A stretch of DNA of 64,000 nt from an uncultured Lachnospiraceae bacterium. Its GTDB lineage: Bacteria; Bacillota_A; Clostridia; Lachnospirales; Lachnospiraceae. How positions within the stretch are numbered: the first letter of the stretch is position 1; the number at the start of each line of letters is the position of its first letter. The stretch covers positions 62,001 to 126,000 of the forward strand of contig CADCIU010000004.1 in NCBI GenBank assembly GCA_902801585.1, written 5' to 3'. This document shows positions 37,906 through 46,724 of this stretch, one piece after another. A program made the translations under genes and the position numbers. The notes under the pieces were generated by a model. That model saw only the letters and a list, made by a program, of their open reading frames with translations. It was not told the DNA's origin and did no database searches.

Positions 37906-39508
37906 TTCCTCCTTTCCTGTCATAGAACGTCGGCAGAGGCCTTGTCGCCAGAATGTTGTACTTTCGGATCATTCCGATCAGTGTGAGCATGACGCCGAGA
38001 GCACTGAGGATGGATCCTCCGTAGAACCAGAGATCACTGACCGGGTTAAAGACCAGGATCACTGCGGAGATGATCACAGCGATCAGGCTCCCCAGAGTGT
38101 GGAGGAAAATTCCTTTTTTGGCCATTTCCGTTTCCGCCATGGTTTCGATCAGGGCGATGACCGCAATGAGGAGCAGCATGGAAATGACACCGTAAATTGT
38201 ATAAAAAGTGATCGTTCCCTCATCAGTCAGAAATGCCATAGCTGGTTTGAGACCGATCAGGATCAGTGCCAGGACCAGAGGAATGAGCTTCCAATATCCG
38301 GAGATCCCGTAGGAACCGGTTTTGCCGAGGTTGTCCGCACCGTTATGCCTGAAGACGTTCCCGGACGGATCTTTGGTGAATCTGTATCCGATGTCATTCG
38401 CGCGGGAATCCTTGTCAGAGATCTCGGATACGCCGACCATATAAAGCGCCAGACTGACCAGAGCAGTGATCGAGGAACACATCAGAGCGGCGTGTCCTGT
38501 AATTGTGAACAAAAGAGCGAGCACAGCAAAGATAGGGAGCGCGAGAAGGAGACTGCCGAATACATACTTTTTCTCGTCGACGGGAAGATCTGCGGTGATC
38601 TTTCCGGTGCTGCCGTTCATGACCGCATAAGCGACTCGGTCCCCTTTTCTGTATGTCAGGAACCATACCGGAAGAAAGGCGCATTCCGGTTTTTCGGATT
38701 CCATGCGGAGCCCGATGTTCTCCAGCTTTTTTTCTCCCGGCGCCTGCATCCCTTTGTCGCGAAATTCCGGAACACCTGAAATTCTGTCGATGGTATCGTC
38801 ATACAGCATTTCCTGCAGGGAATCACTGTAAACAGAACTGTCCACATCCGGCGAGTCGGCATAGAAACCGCAGAGCATGGAAGGAGTGAACGGCTTAAAA
38901 GTATCGGCCTTGAACGGAGCAATACAGGATGCGACCGTATCGTCAAAAGAGGAGGACGCATCGTAGTTGAGTCCTTCATAGCTTGCGTCGACCTCTCCGG
39001 ACAGCCTGTAATGATCGGTGATCTTGTAGTCTCCGCGGCGGTAGCTGTGTTCACCCTTGAGCCGCAGAGTACCTCTCAGTTTCAGGTCGTAGATCCAATA
39101 GGGCATATAGATGCCTCTGAACCGGTCAAGGAACTGCGGATCCCGGAATTCTCCCGGCGCGAACAGCGCTCTTTTGACCAGACGCGAATAGGCTTTCTGG
39201 CAGTCCTTTTTGGTCTGGGTAAACGGGATGATGTGTTTGGGCCGCTTCTCTTTGCTCATGCGGCTGTCGAGGATCGTGGAAGCGCCGCAGTACATGCAGA
39301 AACCGGCAGCAGTCACATTCGTCGTCATGACCTCACCGCCGCACTGCGGGCAAGTAAAAACAGTGACACCGAAATCATCCCTCTCTTCGGCGTCCTGTGT
39401 CTTCTGGTATTCATACGGATCCAGCTTCGTCTTGCAGTAGTCGCACATGAGCATCTGCGACTCTATGTCAAAACTGAGATTACCGCTGCAGTTTGGGCAA
39501 TTATACAT
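37889..39508 (-). CDS. Zinc-ribbon multi-pass membrane protein
   Basis: About 539 residues. The N-terminus has two CxxC zinc-ribbon units (MYNCPNCSGN with MCDYCKTK, then FTCPQCGGE with FCMYCGAS). A long soluble middle contains PKHIIPFTQTKKDCQKAY and YMPYWIYDLK, segments seen in TFIIB-zinc-ribbon-like membrane proteins of Clostridia. Four to five C-terminal hydrophobic segments follow from about residue 300. The ATG at 39508 follows GGAGGTGAAC; a GTG at 39514 is the alternative. It overlaps the TPM gene, and the two probably act together in membrane protein handling. Not otherwise characterised. Confidence 0.75.
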   Translation of the reverse strand: MYNCPNCSGNLSFDIESQMLMCDYCKTKLDPYEYQKTQDAEERDDFGVTVFTCPQCGGEVMTTNVTAAGFCMYCGASTILDSRMSKEKRPKHIIPFTQTKKDCQKAYSRLVKRALFAPGEFRDPQFLDRFRGIYMPYWIYDLKLRGTLRLKGEHSYRRGDYKITDHYRLSGEVDASYEGLNYDASSSFDDTVASCIAPFKADTFKPFTPSMLCGFYADSPDVDSSVYSDSLQEMLYDDTIDRISGVPEFRDKGMQAPGEKKLENIGLRMESEKPECAFLPVWFLTYRKGDRVAYAVMNGSTGKITADLPVDEKKYVFGSLLLALPIFAVLALLFTITGHAALMCSSITALVSLALYMVGVSEISDKDSRANDIGYRFTKDPSGNVFRHNGADNLGKTGSYGISGYWKLIPLVLALILIGLKPAMAFLTDEGTITFYTIYGVISMLLLIAVIALIETMAETEMAKKGIFLHTLGSLIAVIISAVILVFNPVSDLWFYGGSILSALGVMLTLIGMIRKYNILATRPLPTFYDRKGGNDSAN

Positions 39509-39644
39509 GTTCACCTCCGAATCATCAGGTCACTGCGTTTACGGCTCATCCGCACGGACAGCGCCGCTATTTATTATAATACCATATTCGTAACGGTTCG
39601 ATATATTCCGGGCGATCATTTTGGCAGGGCGCCGGAAATTGTCG

Positions 39645-39672
39645 CTGTCAAGTCACATGCAGATGATATAAT
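39645..39672 (+). promoter_or_regulatory. Candidate promoter for the CaiE-like gene
   Basis: CTGTCA at 39645-39650 and TATAAT at 39667-39672 with a TG two bases before the -10 box form an extended -10 promoter. A second candidate, TTGACG at 39720 with TATAAA at 39745, is spaced too widely (19) but is closer to the gene. The 283-base divergent gap holds no coding sequence. Confidence 0.4.
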
Positions 39673-39791
39673 GTGCGTGTAGATATATGCAATGCGGATG
39701 TATTTATTATGCATTCGGTTTGACGGATTCAGTTAAATGAGCATTATAAACGTAATGAGGCTGAACGAATCTTAAAAAAAGGAGGCTATAT

Positions 39792-40274
39792 ATGAGAAAG
39801 ATCGATGACAGCGCATTTATTGCAGAGGGGGCCAAAGTGATCCGCGACGTGGTGCTGGAAAAGAACAGCAGCGTGTGGTTCGGCGCGGTCCTAAGAGGAG
39901 ACGAGAACCGGATCGTCATAGGGGAAGGGTCCAATATACAGGATAATTGTGTGGTCCATGTCGGCGCCAATGATCCAACGATCGTCGGCAAAAATGTCAC
40001 CGTGGGACATCTTGCCATTCTTCACGGCTGCACGATCGGTGACAACACGCTGATCGGTATGCATTCCACCATCATGAACGGCGCGGTGATCGGCAGCGGC
40101 TGCATCATCGGAGCCTGCTCGCTTGTGACCGAGAAGACCGTCATCCCGGATAACAGTCTGGCTTTCGGAAGTCCCGCCAAAGTGATCCGCCGGACGACAG
40201 AAGAGGAGCGCGCACGGATCGCCAATGACGCGCAGTTCTACATTCGGGAAGCAGCGCATTATAAATCGGAGTAA
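39792..40274 (+). CDS. Gamma-carbonic anhydrase / CaiE-PaaY-like hexapeptide protein
   Basis: A 160-residue left-handed beta-helix protein built of hexapeptide repeats. The three metal-ligand histidines of the gamma-carbonic anhydrase family are visible: CVVHVG, then VGHLAILHGC. The trimeric family includes carbonic anhydrases, PaaY thioesterases and CaiE, the accessory protein of the carnitine operon. Given a CaiA-like dehydrogenase 170 bases downstream, plus CaiC- and CaiB-like genes further on, an accessory role in CoA-ester metabolism is as likely as carbon dioxide hydration. AAAGGAGG precedes the ATG. Confidence 0.88.
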   Translation: MRKIDDSAFIAEGAKVIRDVVLEKNSSVWFGAVLRGDENRIVIGEGSNIQDNCVVHVGANDPTIVGKNVTVGHLAILHGCTIGDNTLIGMHSTIMNGAVIGSGCIIGACSLVTEKTVIPDNSLAFGSPAKVIRRTTEEERARIANDAQFYIREAAHYKSE

Positions 40275-40443
40275 GCTTTTATATCGTTCCTTTTGTTTAT
40301 ATAGGCTTAAACTATGCTTTTCAAAAAAATGAGCTTATAGAATCGATTGGAGTTTGAAATTAAATTCCATTATGATTTAAGTACAGTAATAACGTCATTT
40401 GAAGAGACATATTGTCTATATTTAACAAAAGGAGGGTAATTCA

Positions 40444-41580
40444 ATGGCATTAGTTTACACCGACGAGCAGAAAGAACTGATCGCAATGGTCAAGGAAATG
40501 GCTGAGAAAGAAGTCAAGCCTCACGTTGCCGAATGCGACCGCACCGGCAGATGCCCTGATGAGCTTTTTGCACCTGCTCTGGAGATGGGCCTTCACCTTG
40601 CTGAGATTCCGGAAGAGTACGGCGGAATGGGACTCAGCTTTGAGACCACAGCTATGATGTACGAAGAGCTGGCAAAGGTGGATGCAGGATATGCAGATAC
40701 CCTTGTTACTACTTTTGTGGCATTCAGAAATGTTATGCTTGCAGGCACACCCGAGCAGATCCAGTATTTTGCAGACATCGTTCAGGAAGGCAAATTCGCA
40801 TGCTTCGCGATCACCGAGCCCAACGCAGGTTCTGATGCCGGCGCTCTGAAGGCTACTGCAGTCAAGGACGGCGACGATTATATCCTCAACGGAACCAAGA
40901 CTTTCGCGACCAACGGCGAGTGCGCTTCCCTTTACATCAGTTTCTTCCGCACAGAGGAAGGCATCACTGCATTCATGATCGACCGCGACACACCCGGATT
41001 CTCCGTCGGCGCACATGAGGATAAGATGGGCTTCCGTCTTTCCAACACGACCGAGCTTATTTTCGACAATGTCCGCGTTCCTGAGAGCCGTGTCATCGGC
41101 ACAAAGGGCAAGGGCCTTAACGTGGCACTGGGCTGCCTGAACATCTCCCGTGCTTTCGTTGCGACTCTGGCTGTCGGCATCATGCAGAGAGCTCTGGATG
41201 AGGCTGTTGCTTATGCGAAGATCCGCAAACAGTTCGGCAAGCCCATCATCAAGTTCCAGATGGTGCAGGGCCTGCTCGCGGATATGGCGATCAAGACTGA
41301 GGCTGCAAGATGCCTGGTCAACAACACAATGAGAATGATCGACGCCGGCATGGACGTACGCAAAGAAGGCGCGATCACGAAGTGCTTCGTCACTGACGTG
41401 GCTCAGGAAGTCACTTCCAACGCTGTTCAGGTTCTCGGCGGATACGGCTACAGCCGCGAGTATCCCGTAGAGAAGCTCATGCGTGATGTCAAGATCTTCC
41501 AGATCTTTGAGGGAACCAACCAGATCCAGAGACAGACAATTGCTAAATGCCTTGAGAGAGAATATCCCGATCTCATCTGA
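40444..41580 (+). CDS. Acyl-CoA dehydrogenase (CaiA/butyryl-CoA dehydrogenase-like)
   Basis: A FAD enzyme of 378 residues, normal for the family. It has FAITEPNAGSDAGALKA (FAD/substrate loop), RIASPHEDK-like VGAHEDKMGFR, KIRKQFGKPI and the C-terminal IFEGTNQIQR, in which the Glu near residue 356 is the catalytic base position. In anaerobes such enzymes often run as enoyl-CoA reductases with ETF. The neighbouring ligase and transferase genes suggest that direction here. AAAGGAGGG precedes the ATG. No etfAB genes lie in the window, so electron delivery must use proteins encoded elsewhere. Fatty-acid dehydrogenation is the alternative. Confidence 0.92.
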   Translation: MALVYTDEQKELIAMVKEMAEKEVKPHVAECDRTGRCPDELFAPALEMGLHLAEIPEEYGGMGLSFETTAMMYEELAKVDAGYADTLVTTFVAFRNVMLAGTPEQIQYFADIVQEGKFACFAITEPNAGSDAGALKATAVKDGDDYILNGTKTFATNGECASLYISFFRTEEGITAFMIDRDTPGFSVGAHEDKMGFRLSNTTELIFDNVRVPESRVIGTKGKGLNVALGCLNISRAFVATLAVGIMQRALDEAVAYAKIRKQFGKPIIKFQMVQGLLADMAIKTEAARCLVNNTMRMIDAGMDVRKEGAITKCFVTDVAQEVTSNAVQVLGGYGYSREYPVEKLMRDVKIFQIFEGTNQIQRQTIAKCLEREYPDLI

Positions 41581-41616
41581 TAAGCAATCATTAATCTAAC
41601 GTTTTACTGCTTTTAT

Positions 41617-41645
41617 CTGCCGCCGGGCAATTTGTTCGGCGGCAG
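41617..41645 (+). terminator. Hairpin between the acyl-CoA dehydrogenase and ligase genes
   Basis: CTGCCGCCG at 41617-41625 pairs perfectly with CGGCGGCAG at 41637-41645 over an 11-base loop. No T-run follows, so it may be a processing or stability element giving the dehydrogenase more mRNA than the ligase. Confidence 0.5.
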
Positions 41646-41722
41646 AACTGTTGTGAAATATGTCTTGTGCCGCGCGGAATCCCATCTGCGGTATGAGAAG
41701 ACTGATCAGAAAGAGGCATCAA

Positions 41723-43408
41723 ATGAGAGTATCGGGAATGAAAATCAATCCGGAGCTGGAAAAGCTCTACAGATCACGCGGTGACTGGACAGATGATACA
41801 CTGCTCACCCGCTTCGAGAGATCCGTAGAGAAGTTCGGTGACAGGGAGTTTGTCGTTGATGATCTGGGCAGAAGATATACATACAAAGAAATGGACCTGT
41901 ATTCGGACAAAGTTGCTGCAGTCCTGAGCGAATACGGTGTCCGCGAAGGCAGCATGGTGACATACCAGATCACACCGAGGAGTGAGTTCGTCGCAGTAAT
42001 GCTTGCATGTTTCAAGCTGGGCGCAGTGTCTGCGCCGCTCGGAATGTTTTTTGAAAACGAAGGCCTTCACGATATTTTGGCATTTTTGGGAAGCAACCTT
42101 CACATCAGTGTGGCAAAATACAGAGGACGTGACAGAGGCGGCATGATCGAAGAGTCCCTCGAGGGCGTTCTGTCCCGCAAGAAGATCATCCTGGTGGGTG
42201 AGAGCAGGACGGCACCGGAGCTTGTATGTCTGGAAGAACTTCTGATGCAGAATCTGCCGGTTCCTCCCAGATACAGAGGGACAGGTACAGATCTGTCAAC
42301 AATACTGTGCACGTCGGGGACCACCAGCATGAGCAAAGGTGTCATGCTGACCAATGATAATATCATTTTCTCAGAAGACGGATTTAACAAAGAGCTGGGC
42401 CTCACAGAGGAAGACATTATGTTCATGCCCGCTCCCTTAAACCATGCGACGGGATATCATCACGGGATCATTTCGCCCATGCTCAGAGGCGGCAAAGTCG
42501 TCCTGCAGGAGAGATTCTGCTGTGTAGACGCTATTCATATGATGAACAGGGAAAAAGTGACCTATTCCATGGGAGCGACACCGTTCATCTACGATCTTGT
42601 CGCGCAGCTGGACATCAGCGGTGAAAAGCTTCCCTACCTTCGCTTTTATATTTGCGGCGGTGCGCCGGTTCCGGAATTTCTGGTCAATAAAGCCTTTAAT
42701 AATCACCGGATCCTTGTATGCGAGTGTTACGGCTCTACGGAAAGTGTGCCGCACTTGTATGTGAGACCTTCCGAAGCCTTGGACGTGCATGGACGCTGGT
42801 CCGGAAGAGCGATGGGCGGCATTGAAGTACGCATAGTGGACAGTAATCACAATGAAGTGCCCAGAGGAACGGTCGGTGAAGAAGCGTCGCGGGGCCCCAG
42901 CGTCTTTGTCGGATACTACAAAAACGAGGAGGCGACGAATAAGGCGCTTGACGATGACGGATGGTGCTACAGCGGAGATCTCTGTGTCATGGACGATCAT
43001 GACAATGTGAAAGTCGTGGGCAGGATCAAAGACGTCATCATAAGAGGTGGAGAGAATCTCAATGCCAATGAGATCGATTCCAATCTCGAAGGCTGCCCCG
43101 GAATCGCGGACCATACAATAGTCGGAAGACCGGAAGCAAGACTGGGCGAGAGAATATGCGCGTTTATTGTGTGCGAGCCGGGATGTCAGCCGACGAAGGA
43201 AGACATCACAGGGTATCTTAAAGAGAAGAGAGTGCCGAAGCGTCTGTGGCCGGAGTATGTGGAATATATCGATCAGATTCCCCGGACTGACAGCGGAAAA
43301 GTACAGAAATTCAAACTGGATAAAGTCCTCAGAGAAAGAATCGGCCTTTCTGACAACGAGAAAGGGATCACTGCAAGCAGCGGGCAGGAATGCGGATTTG
43401 AGGACTGA
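41723..43408 (+). CDS. Class I adenylate-forming acyl-CoA ligase (CaiC-like)
   Basis: About 561 residues. ATP/AMP-binding motifs are clear: CTSGTTSMSKGVMLT (P-loop equivalent), CYGSTESVPHLYV, WCYSGDLCVMDDHDNVKVVGRIKDVIIRGGENLN split as W-YSGD and GRIKD-RGGEN, and the catalytic Lys in PRTDSGKVQK at the C-terminus. The arrangement most resembles CaiC (crotonobetaine/carnitine-CoA ligase) and long-chain ligases. It would prime the system by activating the substrate with CoA. ATG at 41723 follows AAAGAGGCATC; ATG at 41738 is an alternative. Substrate specificity cannot be read out. Confidence 0.9.
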   Translation: MRVSGMKINPELEKLYRSRGDWTDDTLLTRFERSVEKFGDREFVVDDLGRRYTYKEMDLYSDKVAAVLSEYGVREGSMVTYQITPRSEFVAVMLACFKLGAVSAPLGMFFENEGLHDILAFLGSNLHISVAKYRGRDRGGMIEESLEGVLSRKKIILVGESRTAPELVCLEELLMQNLPVPPRYRGTGTDLSTILCTSGTTSMSKGVMLTNDNIIFSEDGFNKELGLTEEDIMFMPAPLNHATGYHHGIISPMLRGGKVVLQERFCCVDAIHMMNREKVTYSMGATPFIYDLVAQLDISGEKLPYLRFYICGGAPVPEFLVNKAFNNHRILVCECYGSTESVPHLYVRPSEALDVHGRWSGRAMGGIEVRIVDSNHNEVPRGTVGEEASRGPSVFVGYYKNEEATNKALDDDGWCYSGDLCVMDDHDNVKVVGRIKDVIIRGGENLNANEIDSNLEGCPGIADHTIVGRPEARLGERICAFIVCEPGCQPTKEDITGYLKEKRVPKRLWPEYVEYIDQIPRTDSGKVQKFKLDKVLRERIGLSDNEKGITASSGQECGFED

Positions 43409-43470
43409 GCATAAGATCACGGATAAGACCGCGAATGCGGGAATGAATTAATTAAAACGGGAGAGTACCA

Positions 43471-43977
43471 ATGAGTATACAGCAGATCGTAAGTCCGACC
43501 CGCTATATCGGAAGAGGAAAACCCAGAAGGACCAGAAAAGACATTGAGATATACTGCTGCAGCGAATGCGGGACCTATCTGACCGGATGGACACAGAACA
43601 ATACGGCACCGCAGCACTGCTCGAATACAATGCGGAAGGTTGAACCGATTCCCAATGATCAGCTCGATCCTGCACTGCAGATCGACTATAAGATCAAGGG
43701 GAGCCTGAATAACAACTGCATTATCGTGACCTGGGGCAGAGTGCGGCCAGAGTGGATCCTGATGGAATCATTCCGGGGATCACAGTTCTTCTATGTGGAG
43801 AATTCTTATAAAGAAGTATTTGCTCTGGCGGGAACGGATGCTTACGCATATTGCGATAAGGATCCGTGCGCAGAGTGCTCCTTCAGATGCAAGAGGGGAT
43901 TTGCAATTTATGCGATGCTTCCGGGGATCGGCATTGTCAAGAGAGAAATAGACAGAATATCGAGCGACAAAGGATGA
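43471..43977 (+). CDS. Cysteine-rich small protein, possibly desulfoferrodoxin-related fold
   Basis: A 168-residue protein of unknown family. The N-terminal part has YCCSECGTYL and, after 15 residues, HCSNTMRKVEPI, which resembles the desulforedoxin-type iron site of desulfoferrodoxin (CxxC and CCG-PM). The second half, GSLNNNCIIVTWG, ESFRGSQFFYVEN and AYAYCDKDPCAECSFRC, follows the strand pattern of the superoxide reductase domain, but the histidine ligands of that centre are missing and extra cysteines replace them. The similarity is weak and by eye. It follows the acyl-CoA ligase by about 60 bases with GGGAGAGTACC as ribosome site and is probably cotranscribed, so it may carry electrons or sense redox state for the reductase. 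Confidence 0.6.
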   Translation: MSIQQIVSPTRYIGRGKPRRTRKDIEIYCCSECGTYLTGWTQNNTAPQHCSNTMRKVEPIPNDQLDPALQIDYKIKGSLNNNCIIVTWGRVRPEWILMESFRGSQFFYVENSYKEVFALAGTDAYAYCDKDPCAECSFRCKRGFAIYAMLPGIGIVKREIDRISSDKG

Positions 43978-43994
43978 TCGTCGGATGATCCTGA

Positions 43995-44044
43995 AAAAAG
44001 GACTGCCGTGCAGGGTGATGATATCCCTGACGGCAGTCCTTTTT
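43995..44044. terminator. Bidirectional terminator between the ligase operon and the lysR gene
   Basis: AAAAAAGGACTGCCGT and ACGGCAGTCCTTTTTT form a 16-pair outer stem; the inner bases CAGGG and CCCTG add a second stem. A-run and T-run flanks allow termination on both strands, of the upstream plus-strand operon and the convergent lysR gene. Confidence 0.85.
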
Positions 44045-44131
44045 TGACCCGAATGCGGTCCGTAATTCAAACCGGAGCTTTTTTAACAAAGCCTTCTGAA
44101 AAATCTGGAGAGATCTTCAAAATCGGATCTC

Positions 44132-45028
44132 TTAATTATTATCGCTGTAGTTCCTGTAATTGCATGACAGGTACTCGATAAAGCTGTCTACGGCATGCTG
44201 CTTCTGCAGCTTGCGATTATAGACCATCTGAACAACATGAAAATCATCCGGCACATCCTCGATCTCTAACAGACGGATGCCGGGGCTGTTGACGACAAAA
44301 GGCGTTTTGAGAAGGATTGAAATGCATTCATGGACCCGCATCGCACCGATGATCGCCTCTTCGGCACTGCAATTGTATTCTATATCGATCCTGCGGTCTC
44401 CGATCAGCTTCTGTATATCTCTTCCGATCGGCATATCTACGTGATAACTGAGAGCGGTCATGCCTTCCAGATCATCGAGCTTTAATGATGCCTGTGAAGC
44501 GAAAGGACCGTCATCCATTGTCGCTACGACCAGCTGCTGCTTATAGATCGGGATATATTCGATCTCGGGGTATCCCTCGACATAGCTGCAAAAGCCCAGG
44601 TCCCATTTTCCTGACTGAACGTTTTCCAGTATCCGCTCGGTCTGCTCCATGTGAGCGCGGACCTGTACATAGGAACCTGCCTGGCTTCTGAATTCGTTGA
44701 CGACTCTGGGAAGAAATTCGCTCAGAAGAGCGTTCACACAGCCTACCTCAATCCTGCCCTTGAGTTTGCTTGCTCTCTCCTGCATGATATCGACACCTTT
44801 ATCGAGCTCTCTCAGAGCGCAGGAAACATATACATAAAACTCACTTCCGTTCTTCGTAAGAACAATATTTCTGCCCTTTTTGTGGAACAGATCAACGCCG
44901 AGCTCATCTTCAAGGGAGTGGATCGCGCCGCTTAAGCTTGGCTGCGTGATCGACAGCTCCTGTGCTGCCTTTGTGTAATGCTGAAGTTCTGCCAGCCTTT
45001 TAAAATAATACAATTGTGAAAGATTCAT
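44132..45028 (-). CDS. LysR-type transcriptional regulator
   Basis: A 298-residue regulator. The winged helix is at residues 1-60: NLSQLYYFKRLAELQHYTKAA, ELSITQPSLSGAIHSLEDELG and LFHKKGRNIVLT. The periplasmic-binding-like effector domain follows (RIEVGCVNALLSEFLPRVV). The start at 45028 matches the family N-terminus MNLSQLYYF; the open frame to 45064 is not needed. It is divergent from the second acyl-CoA dehydrogenase gene and shares a 390-base control region with it, the usual geometry of a LysR regulator and its target. The effector is probably the carboxylate substrate or its CoA ester, which is inference. Confidence 0.93.
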   Translation of the reverse strand: MNLSQLYYFKRLAELQHYTKAAQELSITQPSLSGAIHSLEDELGVDLFHKKGRNIVLTKNGSEFYVYVSCALRELDKGVDIMQERASKLKGRIEVGCVNALLSEFLPRVVNEFRSQAGSYVQVRAHMEQTERILENVQSGKWDLGFCSYVEGYPEIEYIPIYKQQLVVATMDDGPFASQASLKLDDLEGMTALSYHVDMPIGRDIQKLIGDRRIDIEYNCSAEEAIIGAMRVHECISILLKTPFVVNSPGIRLLEIEDVPDDFHVVQMVYNRKLQKQHAVDSFIEYLSCNYRNYSDNN

Positions 45029-45418
45029 ATTGCTGCCATCCCTAATTGTTATTGTATTAAGCATCCCCTATATAAAGAATACATCGTTTGTTCCTATAAG
45101 TCAAACGTCAAAATGCGGCTGTAACCAATAAATTCGAACATATACTGCCTGTTTGTCCGTTTTTGGCAATTATGTCGGACGATTGACCGATATTGTTAAT
45201 TCAAAAACACGCTTGTGGTGAAAATAGACAAAAAGATTGAGCGAAATAAGCGTTCTTTAGTCAAATTATAGTCTTAACCTATTGTTTGGCGATTTATTTG
45301 ACTGTACTTACGATTGGACGCTTTCAGTCAAATTCAATAAAATATTAACAGATGAGGGGTAAAAAGCCTTTCATTTGGCTTTTGTTTAATCATTTAAACC
45401 TATAAGGAGGACTACATT
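45029..45418. promoter_or_regulatory. Divergent control region with repeated AGTCAAAT boxes and a structured leader
   Basis: This 390-base AT-rich gap holds no gene. AGTCAAA occurs at 45099-45105, 45259-45265 and 45326-45332, and its complement at 45297-45303. ATTTGACTG at 45296-45304 and CAGTCAAAT at 45325-45333 form a nine-base inverted repeat around a 20-base centre, a plausible operator. Just before the acyl-CoA dehydrogenase gene the leader has two small hairpins: AAAAGCC with GGCTTTT (45362-45383) followed by TGTTT, and GTTTAA with TTAAAC (45384-45399). A strong AAGGAGG at 45404-45410 precedes the ATG. Confidence 0.55.
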
Positions 45419-46627
45419 ATGAAATTAACTGAACAGCAGTTCCAGGATTACCTGCTTCAGATCCGCGCGCTGGCTGAGGGCCCGTTCGATGAGATGCAGA
45501 AAGAGATTGAAGTCACGAACACATTCCCTCCGGAGTTCTATGAGACAGCAATCAAGAATGACCTTTATCGTTTTGCTCTTCCCGAGCAGTACGGCGGATT
45601 CGGACTCTCCGAGAAACAGATCCTGATGGTTCAGGAAGAGTTCTCCCGCGGCCCCGGCGGAATGCGTATGCACCTTCACCATGCTGCAGACCTTGACTGG
45701 AGAATTCTGGACGATTTCGGAAGCGACGAGCTGAAAGCTCAGTACATGGACAAGTTCCAGGACAAGACCATCTATGTTAACTTCGCTCTTACAGAGAGAA
45801 CCGGCGGCACAGGCGCTGACCTTCACACCATCGCACAGAAGGATCCCGAGGATCCCGATTACTACATCATCAACGGTGAGAAGACCCTCATCTCCCACAC
45901 GGATTGCTCTGACTTCACATACCTGATCGTGAAGACAGATCCCACTTCCGACAAGGATGAGTCCCTGTCTGCATTCTTTGTAGATGTTCACACTCCCGGA
46001 TTCGAGATCATTCCTATGTCCCACATGATGGGCTGCCGCGGCGCAGGCCACGCTGACCTGAAGTTCACCAACATGCGCGTACATAAGAAATTCATGCTGG
46101 GCAAAGAAGGACAGGGTCTTGAGGTTGCAATGCACTCTCTGGCAGTTTCCCGTGCACACATCGCTGTTTCCAACCTTGGTATGGCTCAGAGAATGCTTGA
46201 GATGACCATCAAGAGAGCACACGATCGTGTAACATTCGGCAAGCCTCTTTGCAAGAGACAGAAGATCCAGCAGGATATCGCTGACATGGGCACAAAGATC
46301 AATGCTCTTCGTCTGATGATCTGGGATTTCGCAAAAGATTACGATGCAGGCGTCAACATCGATATGAAGGCTGCTATGTGCAAACTGTTCTCGATCGACA
46401 CTGTTCGTGAAGTTTCCGATGCAATGCTCGAGATCTTCGGCGGAATCGGCTATTTCGAGGACAACAACGGCGTTCGCAGACCTGATGGCTCTGATTACGG
46501 CCCGGTTGAGAGACTGTATCGTGACTGCCGCGCAATGTGGCTTGAGGAAGGCCCTCGTACCGTTCAGAGACTGACAGCATTCCGTGGACTTGACAAGTGC
46601 GGCGGACGTATTGCTTATCTTGACTAA
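45419..46627 (+). CDS. Second acyl-CoA dehydrogenase family enzyme
   Basis: A 402-residue FAD enzyme with the family layout: LPEQYGGFGLSEKQ, NFALTERTGGTGADLHT (FAD loop), FFVDVHTPGFEIIPM, and RVTFGKPLCKRQKIQ. Near the end, AMWLEEGPRTVQRLTAF replaces the usual YEGT-x-QIQ motif, so the catalytic base or substrate contacts differ from the first dehydrogenase. The coding sequence uses GCT, CGT, CTT and TCC codons heavily, as in highly expressed genes. It is the first gene of the LysR-controlled run with a CoA-transferase and an MFS carrier, and probably acts as an enoyl-CoA reductase. It could be a CaiA-like partner of the CoA-transferase. Confidence 0.9.
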   Translation: MKLTEQQFQDYLLQIRALAEGPFDEMQKEIEVTNTFPPEFYETAIKNDLYRFALPEQYGGFGLSEKQILMVQEEFSRGPGGMRMHLHHAADLDWRILDDFGSDELKAQYMDKFQDKTIYVNFALTERTGGTGADLHTIAQKDPEDPDYYIINGEKTLISHTDCSDFTYLIVKTDPTSDKDESLSAFFVDVHTPGFEIIPMSHMMGCRGAGHADLKFTNMRVHKKFMLGKEGQGLEVAMHSLAVSRAHIAVSNLGMAQRMLEMTIKRAHDRVTFGKPLCKRQKIQQDIADMGTKINALRLMIWDFAKDYDAGVNIDMKAAMCKLFSIDTVREVSDAMLEIFGGIGYFEDNNGVRRPDGSDYGPVERLYRDCRAMWLEEGPRTVQRLTAFRGLDKCGGRIAYLD

Positions 46628-46662
46628 TCTGCAGATTAAAGGTTTACTTGCATTTTAATAGT

Positions 46663-46697
46663 CGAAATGGCCATAAGGATCTTCCTTATGGCCATAT
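46663..46697. terminator. Long hairpin between acyl-CoA dehydrogenase and CoA-transferase genes
   Basis: ATGGCCATAAGGA and TCCTTATGGCCAT form a perfect 13-pair stem with a three-base TCT loop, extended by CGAA/TTCG beyond a small bulge. No T-run follows, so partial read-through is expected; it may protect the abundant dehydrogenase mRNA. Confidence 0.6.
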
Positions 46698-46724
46698 TTC
46701 GGATTATTTATCAGAGGAGAAAAT

